From Panicum virgatum (taxonomy: Eukaryota; Streptophyta; Magnoliopsida; Poales; Poaceae), in NCBI RefSeq assembly GCF_016808335.1, contig NC_053153.1:13155033-13219032 (forward strand): 64,000 nucleotides of DNA. The letters run 5' to 3'. The notes below the pieces were generated by a model. It did no database searches. It was not told where the DNA came from and was given only the letters and a program-made list of their open reading frames with translations. Below, piece by piece: positions 10,501 to 21,539 of the stretch. A program made the position numbers and the translations under genes. Within the stretch, counting starts at the first letter, position 1. Every line of letters begins with the position of its first letter.

Positions 10501-13190
10501 TTGCTCAATTAGAATCTTTTTGTAAGGAGCAAATAATAGATAGATGGGTGTAGTTTTGGCTAAACCGATTAGTTGAATTCTGCTTTATTTCGATTAGCTA
10601 TAAATTTTTAAATTTTAGAAAGGACTATCCCCCCTCCTTGTTCACCGTCTCGACTCTTCACTCTCGTTTTTTTCTATTTCATTAGAATTTTGTTGAGCTG
10701 TCTTAGCTATAAGCGAAGCTGACATGGCTTATTATAGGTGCTCTAAAATCGCGTGCACCGCGAATATATGATCACACGAGTACTTTGCGCGCGCGTTTGG
10801 CGTGCTATTGTGTGTTTATAACTTGAATTTTGATCGTGTAATGGAAATGTGCGTATCTAAACCAAATAGTAGGCGTATGTAGTATGTAATATAATTCTAT
10901 AATTAGATAGGCTGAAGCACATAAAAGTAGTATGTCTCATTACAGCTAGTGTTTGCAAGGTGTTCAGTTCTGTAAATAGTTAGGCACACAATATATGACT
11001 ACCATATTGATGGTTTGGCAGACATTAGTTTATATATAAGGACTCTATTTTTAATTTTGATTGGCAAGATCAAAGTTCTGGCGCCGCCACTGCTTCGTCG
11101 AGTTTTGGTTGGTAGGTAGTGTCCGGTGGTAAGGCCGGGAAAGCTGAAATAAAGCATTTATGTTATCAGTCAAGAAATTAAGAATGAAATCTTGTGTATG
11201 TTATTGTGTAGTTTGCTAGTGTAAAGTAATATACCTGACTAAATGGTGATCTTGTAATTTCTTAGGGCTCTTTGAGCTTCTAGAGGAACTGATCTTTTCT
11301 GCAGGTGACGTCGCTGCTCGCTGCACATTGCTGTGATTTATGGAGTAGAATGTATCAGTAGTATAAAATTCAAAATTTTGAATGTTCATAACTATGGTTT
11401 TACTTCTCAGTGCTGACCGGTGATTTGTTTGCGTACTATTAATTGATAAAGGGTTAACATAATTTATCACGTATATGTTGGTGACTTATCAATTAAACAC
11501 ATAAAATAGACTTACTGTACAAAACTTTCCCTAGAGTTTTAAATTTAGAATGTTCTAAATAATGTTGGAATTTTCAGGACGTAAAAGTATGACCAATCTA
11601 TATATTGAATGGACCAACTGTACAACATGCTAAAACGTAGGCTTCGAAAACCAGGGCAACCAAAGCTGAGGTTACCATGAATGGATCCTTGAATCTCATT
11701 ATCTGTAGATGCAGTTAGCTTCTTTGAGAACAATGATATAGGAGCTCTTAATAACTTAAAACCATAGGATCTCTTAATAGTATGTAAACATAAAGTCATA
11801 TAAGCTCTCACTATAAATATGTCATAGATCTAAAGGACACTAAGTCTGGACTATACTACGTTCATATCACAAGCTATGTTTATGTCAATTGATATAAAAG
11901 GGGAAAAATCGAAAGCAAGGTAAAAAAATGTACGGTAATAGTTAATGGTGCTAATATAGATCATGCATTAAGTAAGTAGAATCTAGCAAGCTAAAGGTTT
12001 TGCAGATGTAATCCAGTTAGTATGGTTGAGACCAATATGAATTTGTTTCTCCATAGTCAGTAGGAGGCATAATTGCTATTTTTTTTCTAATCTTTGTAAG
12101 CGCTGGTTGTCTATGTGCATTTGTTAGGTATATAGACACTCTAGTTTGATACTAACGATTGTTAGACACTCTAGCATGCTTTTGCATATGCTAAGGAGGG
12201 TTCGGTAATAACAGGTTCCCAGAAAAAAATTCACGGCGTGGGCCTATTAGTTCTCTCTGTGGCAGTTCCAATTCAACACTGCATAGGACTGTTTGATCAC
12301 TTGCTATCTCAGTGATGAGGGACACATATTGCAGGTGGCATTCCGAGGCCGCAGCATGAAGCAAGGCTATTGGAGAAGTTTCCTTTATGATCATGGTGTG
12401 CTTGATACAATGTGACAGTGCTGCTTCCTGGGGCTTTTTTACAAAAAAGAGAAAAATAAAAGAAAAGAGAAAAGAAGATACAATAAACGAAATCAAATAA
12501 AATAAAAGCACTGGGGAAAAGGTAGTTAGTTAAGGTAATTACTCATAATGGTGGTTAATGTAAAATTAGTAGTAAATAGTGTAATTATTTAGCAAATGTA
12601 CAGTAAGGGAGAGCGAGGAAAGGGATAAGAGTTAGAGACACATAGTGGTCTCTATAGTATAGTAGCCGATAGTATTTTTTTTAGTTGTTTAATATGAGAC
12701 AACATGCCTGATATAATAGCCAGTCTGGGGTACGTATATATAGTATTTACCAATACAATGGTGATCTTAGTAGTTTAGTTAGGGAGTAGTGTCTATGTAA
12801 CAGTACGCAGTTTGGTTTGGTTGAGGAGTGTTGATATACCAATACGTATTAATTCGCTATATCTTAGAGAATAATTTGTCCAAGCATGAACAAATGGCAA
12901 GTTCAATAAATATTAGAACGGAGAAGAAAGTGTGGTGTTAATGAATAATTACCAGCAATGTCTTAGGTGTTCCGTTGAAGTCACAAGGATTCCGGTGTAC
13001 TCATTAGTGAAGTGTAGATCTGTAAACAAATTCACTATTTATGAGGAGCGACATCTAAGCGGAAACAGTATGATGTAAATCGAAGAAAAGGGACATTATG
13101 TTCATAGCTAAAATTAGAAGAATAATATTTCTTTTGCCCTAAAAATTTGTAGGACGGACCTCATTGTTTAAGCAGCTGGGGTTTGCCAGG
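10501..13190. other. AT-rich intergenic DNA, no gene seen
   Basis: Short open frames occur on both strands, but none has a recognised domain, GC-rich coding character or plausible splice structure. Nothing else supportable was found. Confidence 0.5.
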
Positions 13191-13670
13191 TTTTAAGTAG
13201 TTCTGAACAAATGTGCAGTGAGATCAGCGACCTGCGAACCAGAAGTACACTTAGAAGTATCAGTTTTAACAAGGTAGTGCATTATGTTATAGCAGGTCGT
13301 TTTAGGTCTGTTTGTTTGCGAAAACAGTGAATGAGGAATAGAACTCAGGGTACTTAAGTTAAATCTGGGTGGATTAATAAGAAGGAAACATACCTATTAA
13401 CAGGTAGCACACACGGGGAAGCAACAGGACTTTAACCAGTTCTGAACAAATGTGTAGTGAGATCGACAATCTGTGAATCAGAAGCATACTTGGGACCATT
13501 AGTACTAAGAAGATAGTGCATTATGGTGTAACAGGTCACATTAGGTCAGTTTGTTTGCGTAAACAATAAATGAGGAATAGATCTCAAGGTACTTAGATTA
13601 GATCTGGGCGGATTCGTAAACACGGAAATTACCTATGAACGGGTAGCACACACGGGAAGCAACAGGCGCA
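13191..13670 (+). repeat. Direct tandem duplication, period about 239 bp
   Basis: Two diverged copies sit side by side. Shared landmarks are GTTCTGAACAAATGTG (13201 and 13440), TAGTGCATTATG, TTTGTTTGCG, AATGAGGAATAGA and GGTAGCACACACGG. They are non-coding. Mismatches and small indels are frequent, so the duplication is old. Confidence 0.8.
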
Positions 13671-13847
13671 GAAGGTAATCATTGGACTAGCATTTGTGGA
13701 TCCAGATCTGAATGAGCCAAAGAAAGTTTAAGAAAGCTTTGTAGAAATGGCTATAGGGAAAGCAACACAAATTCATCTGGGTAGATTGGCGCAGATGTAT
13801 TGTGAGGACATACCTTACTGATGGAACTGAATCTACGACTTAAACAA

Positions 13848-13948
13848 TGGGGATCCGCTTGCTAGGGTTGGGGATGCGCCATGTTGGAGCTCGGTCAGTG
13901 GGGATCCACTTGCTAGGGATGCGGATGCGCCGTGTTAGAGATCGTTCG
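13848..13948 (+). repeat. 51-bp tandem duplication
   Basis: Two copies of a unit beginning TGGGGATCC and containing TTGCTAGGG and GGATGCGCC start at 13848 and 13899. A further imperfect repeat follows, with TCGATGGGGAAG at 13981 and 14040. Function is unknown. Confidence 0.65.
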
Positions 13949-14478
13949 GAGGGAGAGCGTGGTGTAGCGTCAGCAGTTTGGTCGATGGGGAAGAAGGGCG
14001 TCGGGAGATGGAGAGAGTGATGCAGCGATAGTAGCTTCGTCGATGGGGAAGGAGGGCGTCGAATGTAGGGAAAAATTGAGGGAGGAAGAGGCAGGAAGAG
14101 GGAGCCGAGACGATAAGGTCACGGAGTCACGGGCGACGCCTGCGAAGACGAGAAAGTTCCAGCAAATCCAACTATGACACATCGCGGGGCAGTAGCTGTG
14201 GGGGAAGCGCGGCTTTGCATGACGTAAGATGGTGATCGGACGGTGTATGCCTTTTTTGATGTCGTGGATAGTCTCCCTGCGGCCCGAGCGGTGCACAATT
14301 GATATATAGAAATATAGAAAAATGTGGGCCTTGGCAGCTCAGCAGATCACGTTCCGCCATTTTCGGCCTGTTTATAGTCCACGTACGGATTGGGCTTTGT
14401 CACCCTGGCCCACGGCCTGCACCGAATTCATCAAGCCGAGCACCCACACCAGGATCTTCCCAAGACAGTCGTGAAGCG

Positions 14479-16835
14479 GCGTCTTTTTTATTTTTATATT
14501 TTTCGAAAACATTTTTTACAGAAATATATTTTCAATTTCATAATTTACAGTTTTGTAACCCTGCCGCCCGCCAGGGGGGCGGCAGGGGGCCTGCCGCCCT
14601 CCTGCCGGGCTGCAGGGACTTATGTGTAAATAAAAAAAATTATTTGCGCGGTGGCCCTTGGCGGGAGCCTGCCGCCCCCCTGCCGGGCAAAATTGCAGTG
14701 GCCCATTAGATGTGTTTTAGATATGGATACAAATAAAAATCATCAGTAAAGAACATGAATACGAAAAGTATAAGCTAGCAATTCACACACATACGCAAAT
14801 GAGAACGAAATAGGTGATGTATGAGAACGAAATAAGTATAACATGATGACATGTCCATAACAAAAATACAGAAACAGCTAGAAGCACCTCCTAACCACCC
14901 CGGCCACCCCGGCCATGTCGACCTCTTTTACGCTGAGCGTGGACGTGTTCTGTAGAGTAGGTGTGTCGCTCTGGAGGCCCTACGTCTCTACCTGGACGTC
15001 CGGTGGGCATAGGTGTCTGGAAGGTAGGATCGGCCTACGGGTTAGGTGTAGAAAATAACCGACTCCAATCTTCGAAGTTCGCCTCAAAGGTATCTTATGT
15101 GGGCCCTATACACTAGCAATTAAGATATCTTAATCATCGTCTTATAAGTCATATATTTGGGTACATATTCATCATAAGTACCTATTGGTGGTGGATACGA
15201 TGAATGACCCATATCAGGAAGCTGGTGGTGCGATCCTGTAAACCGTTCAAATTATTTAAAATATTCATATAAATAAGAAGAACATGACAAATTCGGGCTA
15301 CGGATTAGGTATTTACCTTGCGTTCCTTCTGCTGTCGCCGTAGGGTAATACAAAGAAGGTCCCGCATCATATAACTGTTGTGATCCTATATGTCAATACA
15401 AAAGGAATTAGACTTCATACCACAATTAATTGAAATTAAGATATCGACTATATGTTTACCGAAAGGTCGTGGTGGTGTCTGTGTTGGTTGAAATGGCATC
15501 CCTGCAGCTGGTGCCATGGTACTAAACTGAGTCCCTCCGTGAGGTTGATAAGGTGGGTGTGCATCACCTGTATGGACTGAGAATTAATTGTTGGCAGGCC
15601 CTATTGCTTTTGGGTGCTCTTCTACATCAATCGCGATGTCAATATTTGCAAAACGCTCTTCTAGATCGTCCAACCACGTAGGCGGGATGACGCGAGGCCC
15701 TACGGCATCCCCACTGATAGGAAGACCCAGCAGCATCGCAACGTCCTGAAGGGTCGGTGTCATCTCCCCACAAGGGAGGTGGAAGGTGTTTGTCTCAGGC
15801 CTCCATCTATCAACCAGAGCCGTCAGTAGGGACCTGTCCAGCTTTACTGAACCACTCTCAGCAAGACGACCTATAGTAAGAAGACCAGCCCCACTCAACC
15901 TGAAAAATAGAACGATCAAAGGTAAGTACATTATGTACGAAACATATACGAAACAAACGTATTCTTAGAAACATAATCCGACGACATATCACCTGGGCAC
16001 CCATCGTGGGTCAACAGGAACAAACTTTGCTGGTGGACGTAGACGCAGCACGTTAAGTTTCACGCGCTGAACCACTAAAAAGAAGGACCGGTGCGACGAG
16101 TCTATGACTCCGTCAAGTAGAGCTGGCGTATCTTCGGCCATACCTAACACAAAAAATATAAGTTTTCTGCATTTTTCTACATTTTTTCTGCATTTTTCTA
16201 CAATTTATCTTAAATTTTCATAAACTTTTCTAACATTTTCTTGCATTTCCTACAGTTTTTGTACAATATATTTTAATAAATATATTTTTCTAACATTTTT
16301 CTAAATTTTTCTGTATTTTCTACAATTTATCTTACATTTTCATAAACTTTTCTAACATTTTCTTGCATTTTCTACAATTTCTGACTATTTCTCGAAATTT
16401 TTTCTCGTATTAAACAACTAATCAATACCACAAAATTGGTTGGTAAACCTAATTGGTTTTTCTTAAAACTAATCTTAATTCTACCTAAATTATATTAAAA
16501 TATTACCTAAATCACTAAAATATCATTAATGCTGCATACACTAATTATAGAATTAAACATACAAATAATTTAGATCGAGAAAGTTGAGAAATATTTATTA
16601 CCTGCGATTACGATCCAAAATCCGGCAGAGCTTCGCCGTTACAACCCCCTGCGGGGCGGCAGGCTCCCGCCAAGGGCCACCACGCAAATAAATTTTTTTT
16701 ATTTACATATAAGTCCCTGCCGCCCGGCAGGAGGGCGGCAGGGCGGGTGATAGAGTACAAAACTGTAAATTATGAAATTGAAAATATATTTCTATAAAAA
16801 AATATTTTCGAAAAATATAAAAATAAAAAAGACGC
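14479..16835. mobile_element. Mutator-like element with plant-mobile-domain gene
   Basis: The element is 2357 bp. Its long terminal inverted repeats begin GCGTCTTTTTTATTTTT (about 14479-14705 and 16628-16835), with high identity and a CTGCCGCCC-rich inner part. It is flanked by a perfect 9-bp target duplication CGTGAAGCG at 14470-14478 and 16836-16844. Long TIRs plus a 9-bp TSD define the MULE class. No MURA transposase was seen, so it is non-autonomous. It carries a minus-strand plant-mobile-domain gene. An AT-rich block at 16150-16390 has a repeated roughly 63-bp unit (ACAATTTATCTTA..., at about 16200 and 16323). Confidence 0.88.
14891..16141 (-). pseudogene. Plant mobile domain (PMD) protein, internally deleted
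   Basis: Exon 1 (15993-16141) starts with an ATG and encodes MAEDTPALLDG... up to RWVP. A GT-AG intron follows, and exon 2 starts at 15899 and reads LSGAGLLTIGRL...SLLTALVDRWRPET...MTPTLQDVAMLLGLP, the hallmark N-terminal half of the PMD (Pfam plant mobile domain, MAIN/MAIL1 family). That frame stops at 15584. Further antisense stretches look like exons of the Pro/Gln-rich tail: one with PPYQPHGG, one with YYPTATAEG, and a basic C-terminus with GRHGRGGRGG ending at the TAG at 14891-14893. The second half of the PMD is not visible, so the gene appears internally deleted. Exon limits after exon 2 are uncertain. PMD genes are known passengers of MULEs and gypsy elements. Confidence 0.7.
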
Positions 16836-17019
16836 CGTGAAGCGTCTCGAACTCTTGTGAATTCGTGATCCCCAAATCTGAGCTCTCGAGAAAATTCCTC
16901 CCCTTCCCACTCCCCTCTCGCGAGATCCAATGCGCGCAATGCCCCAAACCCCCTACTACCTCGAACCAAACCAGCGAATCGAACTGAGATCGATCGGAAG
17001 TGACGGATTGATTGACACT

Positions 17020-18650
17020 ATGGAAGCAGGATCCGGCGAGATGTTCTTTTTCTTCGTTGGCGGCATGGAGCAGGGCGCCAGGTGGGTGGTCAAGGAGGCG
17101 GCGGGGCGGTGCTTGCAGGGCGGAGTGGAGCTGCTCGGCTGCTGCTCTGTGAGTGCAGAACCAACCAAGAGCAGCCGGCCGAGCACCAGCCGAGCACTGT
17201 GGAAGAAGGCGCTCAAGCTCTGCTCTGTCCCCGTGTCGCGGTGGCCCGGGAAGGACCCCGCCTACCTCTGCCGCGAGTTCGGTCTCCTCGCGCTGGGTTC
17301 CCTCGGTGCCGAGCCGGGCCCGTCGTTGCTGCCCCGGGAGGGAGAAAATTGTAAAAATGGGACTCGAAATAATGCGCTTCGCAAATTTGTCATTCCAAAC
17401 ATTGTCATCGTAAAAATGGGACTCCAAACGTTAACCACTTATTATACTGCCATTTAGAATATTTTTCCTCTTTTCTTTATTCTTTTCAGGTATTTGGTAG
17501 GGTGCAATGACCTTCTTGCCCTCTATATTTGCATGGGATTGGCGGCGGCAGACATGGAGGGCGGCGGCAGACACCGAGCGGCGGTGGCCGCCAGGCCTGC
17601 CTGCACTCCCGCGGCAACTGCAGCAGCCTATCGGGCCGCCTCTGCGACCAGGCGTGGCGCGTGGGCAGCGGCTTGCCTGTCTGCCAGGGGCGGCAGCGGC
17701 CAGCCTGGTTGCCTGCCAAGGGTGGCGGCGGGTAGCCAGCCAGCCCCCACGACACCACGCACGTACTGATGCATTGATGTACGAGATCGCTAGCAAAACC
17801 CAAAACGAGTGTAGATGATTGATTGGTTGATTAGGTAGCCGTCGCCATAGAATCAAGCAAGCAATAGTCCCCAAAAGCACCGAACCCTCCATTTCATTTC
17901 CCATACTAGGCCACAGCCCACAGCCAAGGGATCCCTGTACCCATGGCATGGATGCATCGCGCTGGCGTGCCGGAGCCATTAGCCCCTTGAGGCCGCGGCG
18001 CGTCGGGGCGGACGGCGCCGCCACAACCTCCACGAACGTCGGGTACCGGATCACATCCCTGAGCAGGCCCTGTGGCATCATTGGGTACTTGCTCTATTCC
18101 TCGTCGATGTCCTGCCTCTCCTGTTTTATCAGCACGGCCGCTTTGCCGCTAGCGCCAGCGACCAGTAGGTTGCCCGCTGGCAACAGCGCGTGGTCACGTG
18201 AGCCGTGCCGCGCGTCCTGCAGCAGCCCCATGTCTGCGGGCTCGCCCGCATGAGGTCGCCCGAGTCGTCCGCGTCCTCGTCGTCCAGTGCTGCGGGAGGC
18301 GGGGCGACAGGGGACGGCGTCGGCAGGCCTGCCTCGGCGATGGCGGCGGCGGCCCTGACTGCCCTATAAATGCTATGGCTGATTGTAATCCATGGACAAG
18401 GGCAAAAGGATATATCACTCTCTAAATACATGAAAAAAGAAAGACAAATGATGAAAAATACCTCAAGTGGCAGTATAATCAAGTGGTTAATGTTTGGAGT
18501 CCCAATTTTATGACGGCGATGTTTAAAATGGCAAATTTGCGAAAGTCATTATTTCGAGTCCTATTTTTGCAATTTTCTCCCCGGGAGGCCCGCTGCGGCG
18601 CGTGCAGCCGCGCCGTCGACCCGCAGTTCCGGCGGGCCGCGCGGCGGCGG
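17020..18650 (+). pseudogene. Zinc-ribbon protein pseudogene split by a MULE
   Basis: From the ATG at 17020 (second ATG at 17041) the frame reads MFFFFVGGMEQ, then LKLCSVPVSRWPGKDPAYLCREFGLL. I recognise this from memory as a plant-specific small zinc-ribbon family (usual form FVPVWRWPGKDP). Removing the 1238-bp element plus one copy of its TSD joins LLPRE to ARCGACSRAVDPQFR in the same frame, giving the first CxxC pair of the ribbon. The second pair is missing, because the sequence runs into Arg/Ala codons. The N-terminal zinc-binding part is also scrambled (CLQGG...). The gene was therefore probably already damaged. The likely 5'UTR starts just right of MULE 1. Confidence 0.55.
17342..18579. 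mobile_element. MULE with GC-rich insert, in zinc-ribbon gene
   Basis: The element is 1238 bp. Terminal inverted repeats of about 115 bp start GAGAAAATTG (left) and end CAATTTTCTC (right), both followed inward by an AAAAAT[G/A]GGACTCGAAATAAT block. A perfect 9-bp target duplication CCCGGGAGG lies at 17333-17341 and 18580-18588. The interior (17510-18440) is GC-rich and gene-like, as in Pack-MULEs, but the captured sequence was not identified. No transposase is present. Confidence 0.85.
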
Positions 18651-18718
18651 CCGGTGCGGGCGAGGGCTGTGCGCGGCGTCGTGATGCTTTGCGCTCCTCC
18701 ACTCCCTCGGTCCCTCCC

Positions 18719-18760
18719 ATTCTCTCTCTCTCCCTCCCTCTCTCTCCCTCTCTCTCCTCG
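18719..18760 (+). repeat. CT-rich microsatellite
   Basis: A run of TCTC and CCTC units lies in the region downstream of the zinc-ribbon pseudogene. Confidence 0.8.
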
Positions 18761-18868
18761 GTGGTGGAAGGGGCGGAGATGGAGCTGCGCCGGTCGGATC
18801 CGGCGCCAGCGAGCCGCGACCAGGCGGCCGGAGCTCGGGACGGCTGCGGCCGAGTGGATCTTCGACAC

Positions 18869-18994
18869 CTGCGCGGAGGCCGCGGCGGTTGGTGACGGGA
18901 CGGATCGGGTTGGACTCGCGAAGCCGGACTCGGCCGCGGCGGCGGTGGCCGCGAGGGTGACGACGGCGAGGACGAGCAGGCGGCGGTGGGCCAT
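18869..18994 (-). CDS. Possible first exon with signal peptide
   Basis: The minus-strand ATG at 18994 opens MAHRRLLVLAVVTLAATAAA, a textbook signal peptide (n-region HRR, hydrophobic core, small residues before cleavage). It is followed by a Ser/Pro/Ala-rich stretch to a CAG|GTGTCG donor at 18869, giving 42 codons in phase 0. No downstream exon is recognisable, because that side is occupied by the zinc-ribbon pseudogene and MULE. It may be a truncated gene or a chance frame in GC-rich DNA. Function is unknown. Confidence 0.28.
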
Positions 18995-19223
18995 CTCACC
19001 ACCGGGATAGGGCTCCCCTGCTCCCTCCACCCCCATCCCCTGCGCGGCGGGCGGGCGGGCGGGCGGCCGGAGCGGAGCGCGGCAGCCGGAACGCGACGGG
19101 GCAGCAGAGGCGCGCGCGGCGGGGCCCAGCCGGCGGCGGAGCCCTGCGGCGGCGGAGGCCGTTCCCGTGGCCGTTGGATGGCCCAATAGGACGGTTGATT
19201 TTTTTCGGACGACGTGGTGCGCT

Positions 19224-20102
19224 CAGGGTTCACCTTTTCGTTTTTCTACCGAATCCCGCCAACTCCCGGAAACGAAATTTCGGCCGAAATTTCGCCGAAT
19301 TTTGCTAATTCCGAACGGAAAGAGAATTCAAATTCAAAAAACGAAATTTCGGTGATTTCGACCGGAAAATGATGTCCGTTGTGATTTTCGTACTGTTTCG
19401 GAGGTCAAATGAAAAACTTTTGAATACCAACTTTGTTCAATTTTTCGAGATCTACAACTTTTGTTTCAGGAAATTTTTCATTTGAGCAATGGTTTGAAAG
19501 TTATTTAATTATTTCAAAAACTACCAATTAAAAGTCTTTCATTTCATGTGACAACTTCCATTTTCTCTCTTACGTCTCAACTAGACTTTTATTATTCTTG
19601 TTATTGTGGATATGCCTATTAAATTTCAGGGACATTGGTTGATCCAATTGAAAGTTGTTTTAAATTCAGGACAAACATGATTTGACTTGGATATCAATTT
19701 ATGTGACAGTGTTTGAATTTTTTTTTATTCAATTTGTATAGAGAATTCTTAAAATATAATTTGTATAGAGCGAGGAGGGGTCTGGAGAAATGCCAAGCTG
19801 CGTCGGATACTAAAAAACTATAAATTCTACCTCATTAGACTACAAATAACCTTGTTTTTCAACTAAAATGCAATTTTAGCCTAGCAAATGATCTTAGATT
19901 TTAGTGTGTTCTAGTCCTATTTGCTCAGAAGAACACCTAGTTTTTTATCATATTTTTTTCGAATTTTTTATAAATATTTTTAAATTTTTAAATTTGAAAA
20001 CGAAAAATAGCGAAAAATACCGAAATTTCTCTTCCCGGTAACTAGCGAAAACGAAAAAAACACCGAAATTTCGGCGAAATTCAACCGAAAAGTTGAACCC
20101 TG
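19224..20102. mobile_element. hAT non-autonomous element, 879 bp
   Basis: The ends are CAGGGTTCA and TGAACCCTG, a perfect 9-bp inverted repeat with the hAT-typical CAGGG start. They are flanked by the 8-bp target duplication GGTGCGCT (19216-19223 and 20103-20110). Subterminal sequences are also inverted (ACCTTTTCG / CGAAAAGTT and GAAATTTCGG clusters). The interior is AT-rich with no transposase. Confidence 0.88.
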
Positions 20103-20110
20103 GGTGCGCT

Positions 20111-21400
20111 CTGGTGCCAGGGAATGGCCCGAGCGCGGACGCCGTTTCGTGTTTTAGAGATTTAATTAATACTTTTAATATTGAAGATTTTCTTTCAAAA
20201 ACACAAAAATATAAAATGCAAAGTAATCTAAACACACCCTATATAACAAACGATACAGTCCTAGATCAGAATTGATAGTTTGATACCCTGAAATGATAAT
20301 TGGAATCACCAAATACTTTAGTAAGAAACCTCCGTTTGTTTATTTTCGGGCAAGAGTGACTGAGTGTTCACAAGTTCCTATTTACCTTTCCTTTTTACCC
20401 ATAAAGCAAAATATTATTATTTCCAGTCAACAACAGTCTATGCTAACTAGTCAACTATTGTTGACTGCAGGAAGTGTACACAATACTATACCGAAAGCAT
20501 ATATCAGCAAAGCAGCGGTTCAGTAGCAAAATTGATACTCAGGGGGTACATTCAGACCGTTACACATAGATCATATTATCATAACGGACGTTTATAGTAG
20601 TTAACGTCTCAAATTTGCTAACCAAGCCCTTATAAAGAATGACATGGCATGAGAATGAGCACCAATACCACAAAAATCGGGTGCCTAGCTCATCTCCTAA
20701 AAGGTTTGAAACTCTGCCGTTGAAGTACATTCAGTATTAATCTTCAATTTGTAAACGAGCATAGTTCATTGGTATTGGTACCACAGAAGCACAAAAGATC
20801 CAGCAACAGCAGAATTGTTTGCTTCACCGCAAGATTTTTCTTGACATCTCACGTCAGCCATGGCAGTTGGATTATATGAACATAGGTATAATGCAGTACA
20901 AAAAAGTGAAGCAGGCAATGATACATGAGAGACGTGCACTTGACAAAAGGTAAATGTGATAAATTATTCTCCACCAATGCAATGACTTACGATGTATTTC
21001 TATTTTGAATTTATGATGTTTTAAGATCTTGCCTCTGCTATAAGAAAACAGACATTTGTAAACAATCGTGCATAATGCTGAATTTGAAAACTGTTTATGT
21101 GAGATATTTACAATATTCTCCGTTAAGAAAAGATTTCGTGCAATATTGAACTACACTATCTGACCATCCTAACGAGAAGGGCAAAAGTTTCTGTACCGAA
21201 AGAACTATATTAGTTATCTCAAAAGATGACTACCATATGATGGCATGATCAAGTTAAATGCAATCTGGTTGGTACTTCCACCCTCAAACTGAGACATCAT
21301 GCAGCTAACCACCCCCCACCTCAATCTGTAGCAGTTCTAAATATCTTGCTTTACACGTCTACTGTAAATAAATGTAGATAGACAGTTATAGAAATATGTT
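20111..21400. other. Intergenic DNA and THIC 3' flank
   Basis: No independent gene was recognised. The right part may contain the distal 3'UTR and polyadenylation sites of the minus-strand THIC gene. The exact transcript end cannot be fixed from the sequence. Confidence 0.4.
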
Positions 21401-21539
21401 AATAGGAATAGCAAATTCTTCACAAAATTTCATGGATGTGTATTGATGGTTTGAGTGTTATTTGAAAGCATACTCCACTCTTTGTGGAAACGGTAACACA
21501 GCTGGTTGATAAAATCATGCAAAAGGAGTACCATGTTAC

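Noticed and set aside
18479..19233. Two 235-codon minus ORFs
   Set aside because: Only the short signal-peptide segment looks real. The rest is low-complexity Arg/Ala/Pro text and crosses into a MULE terminus.
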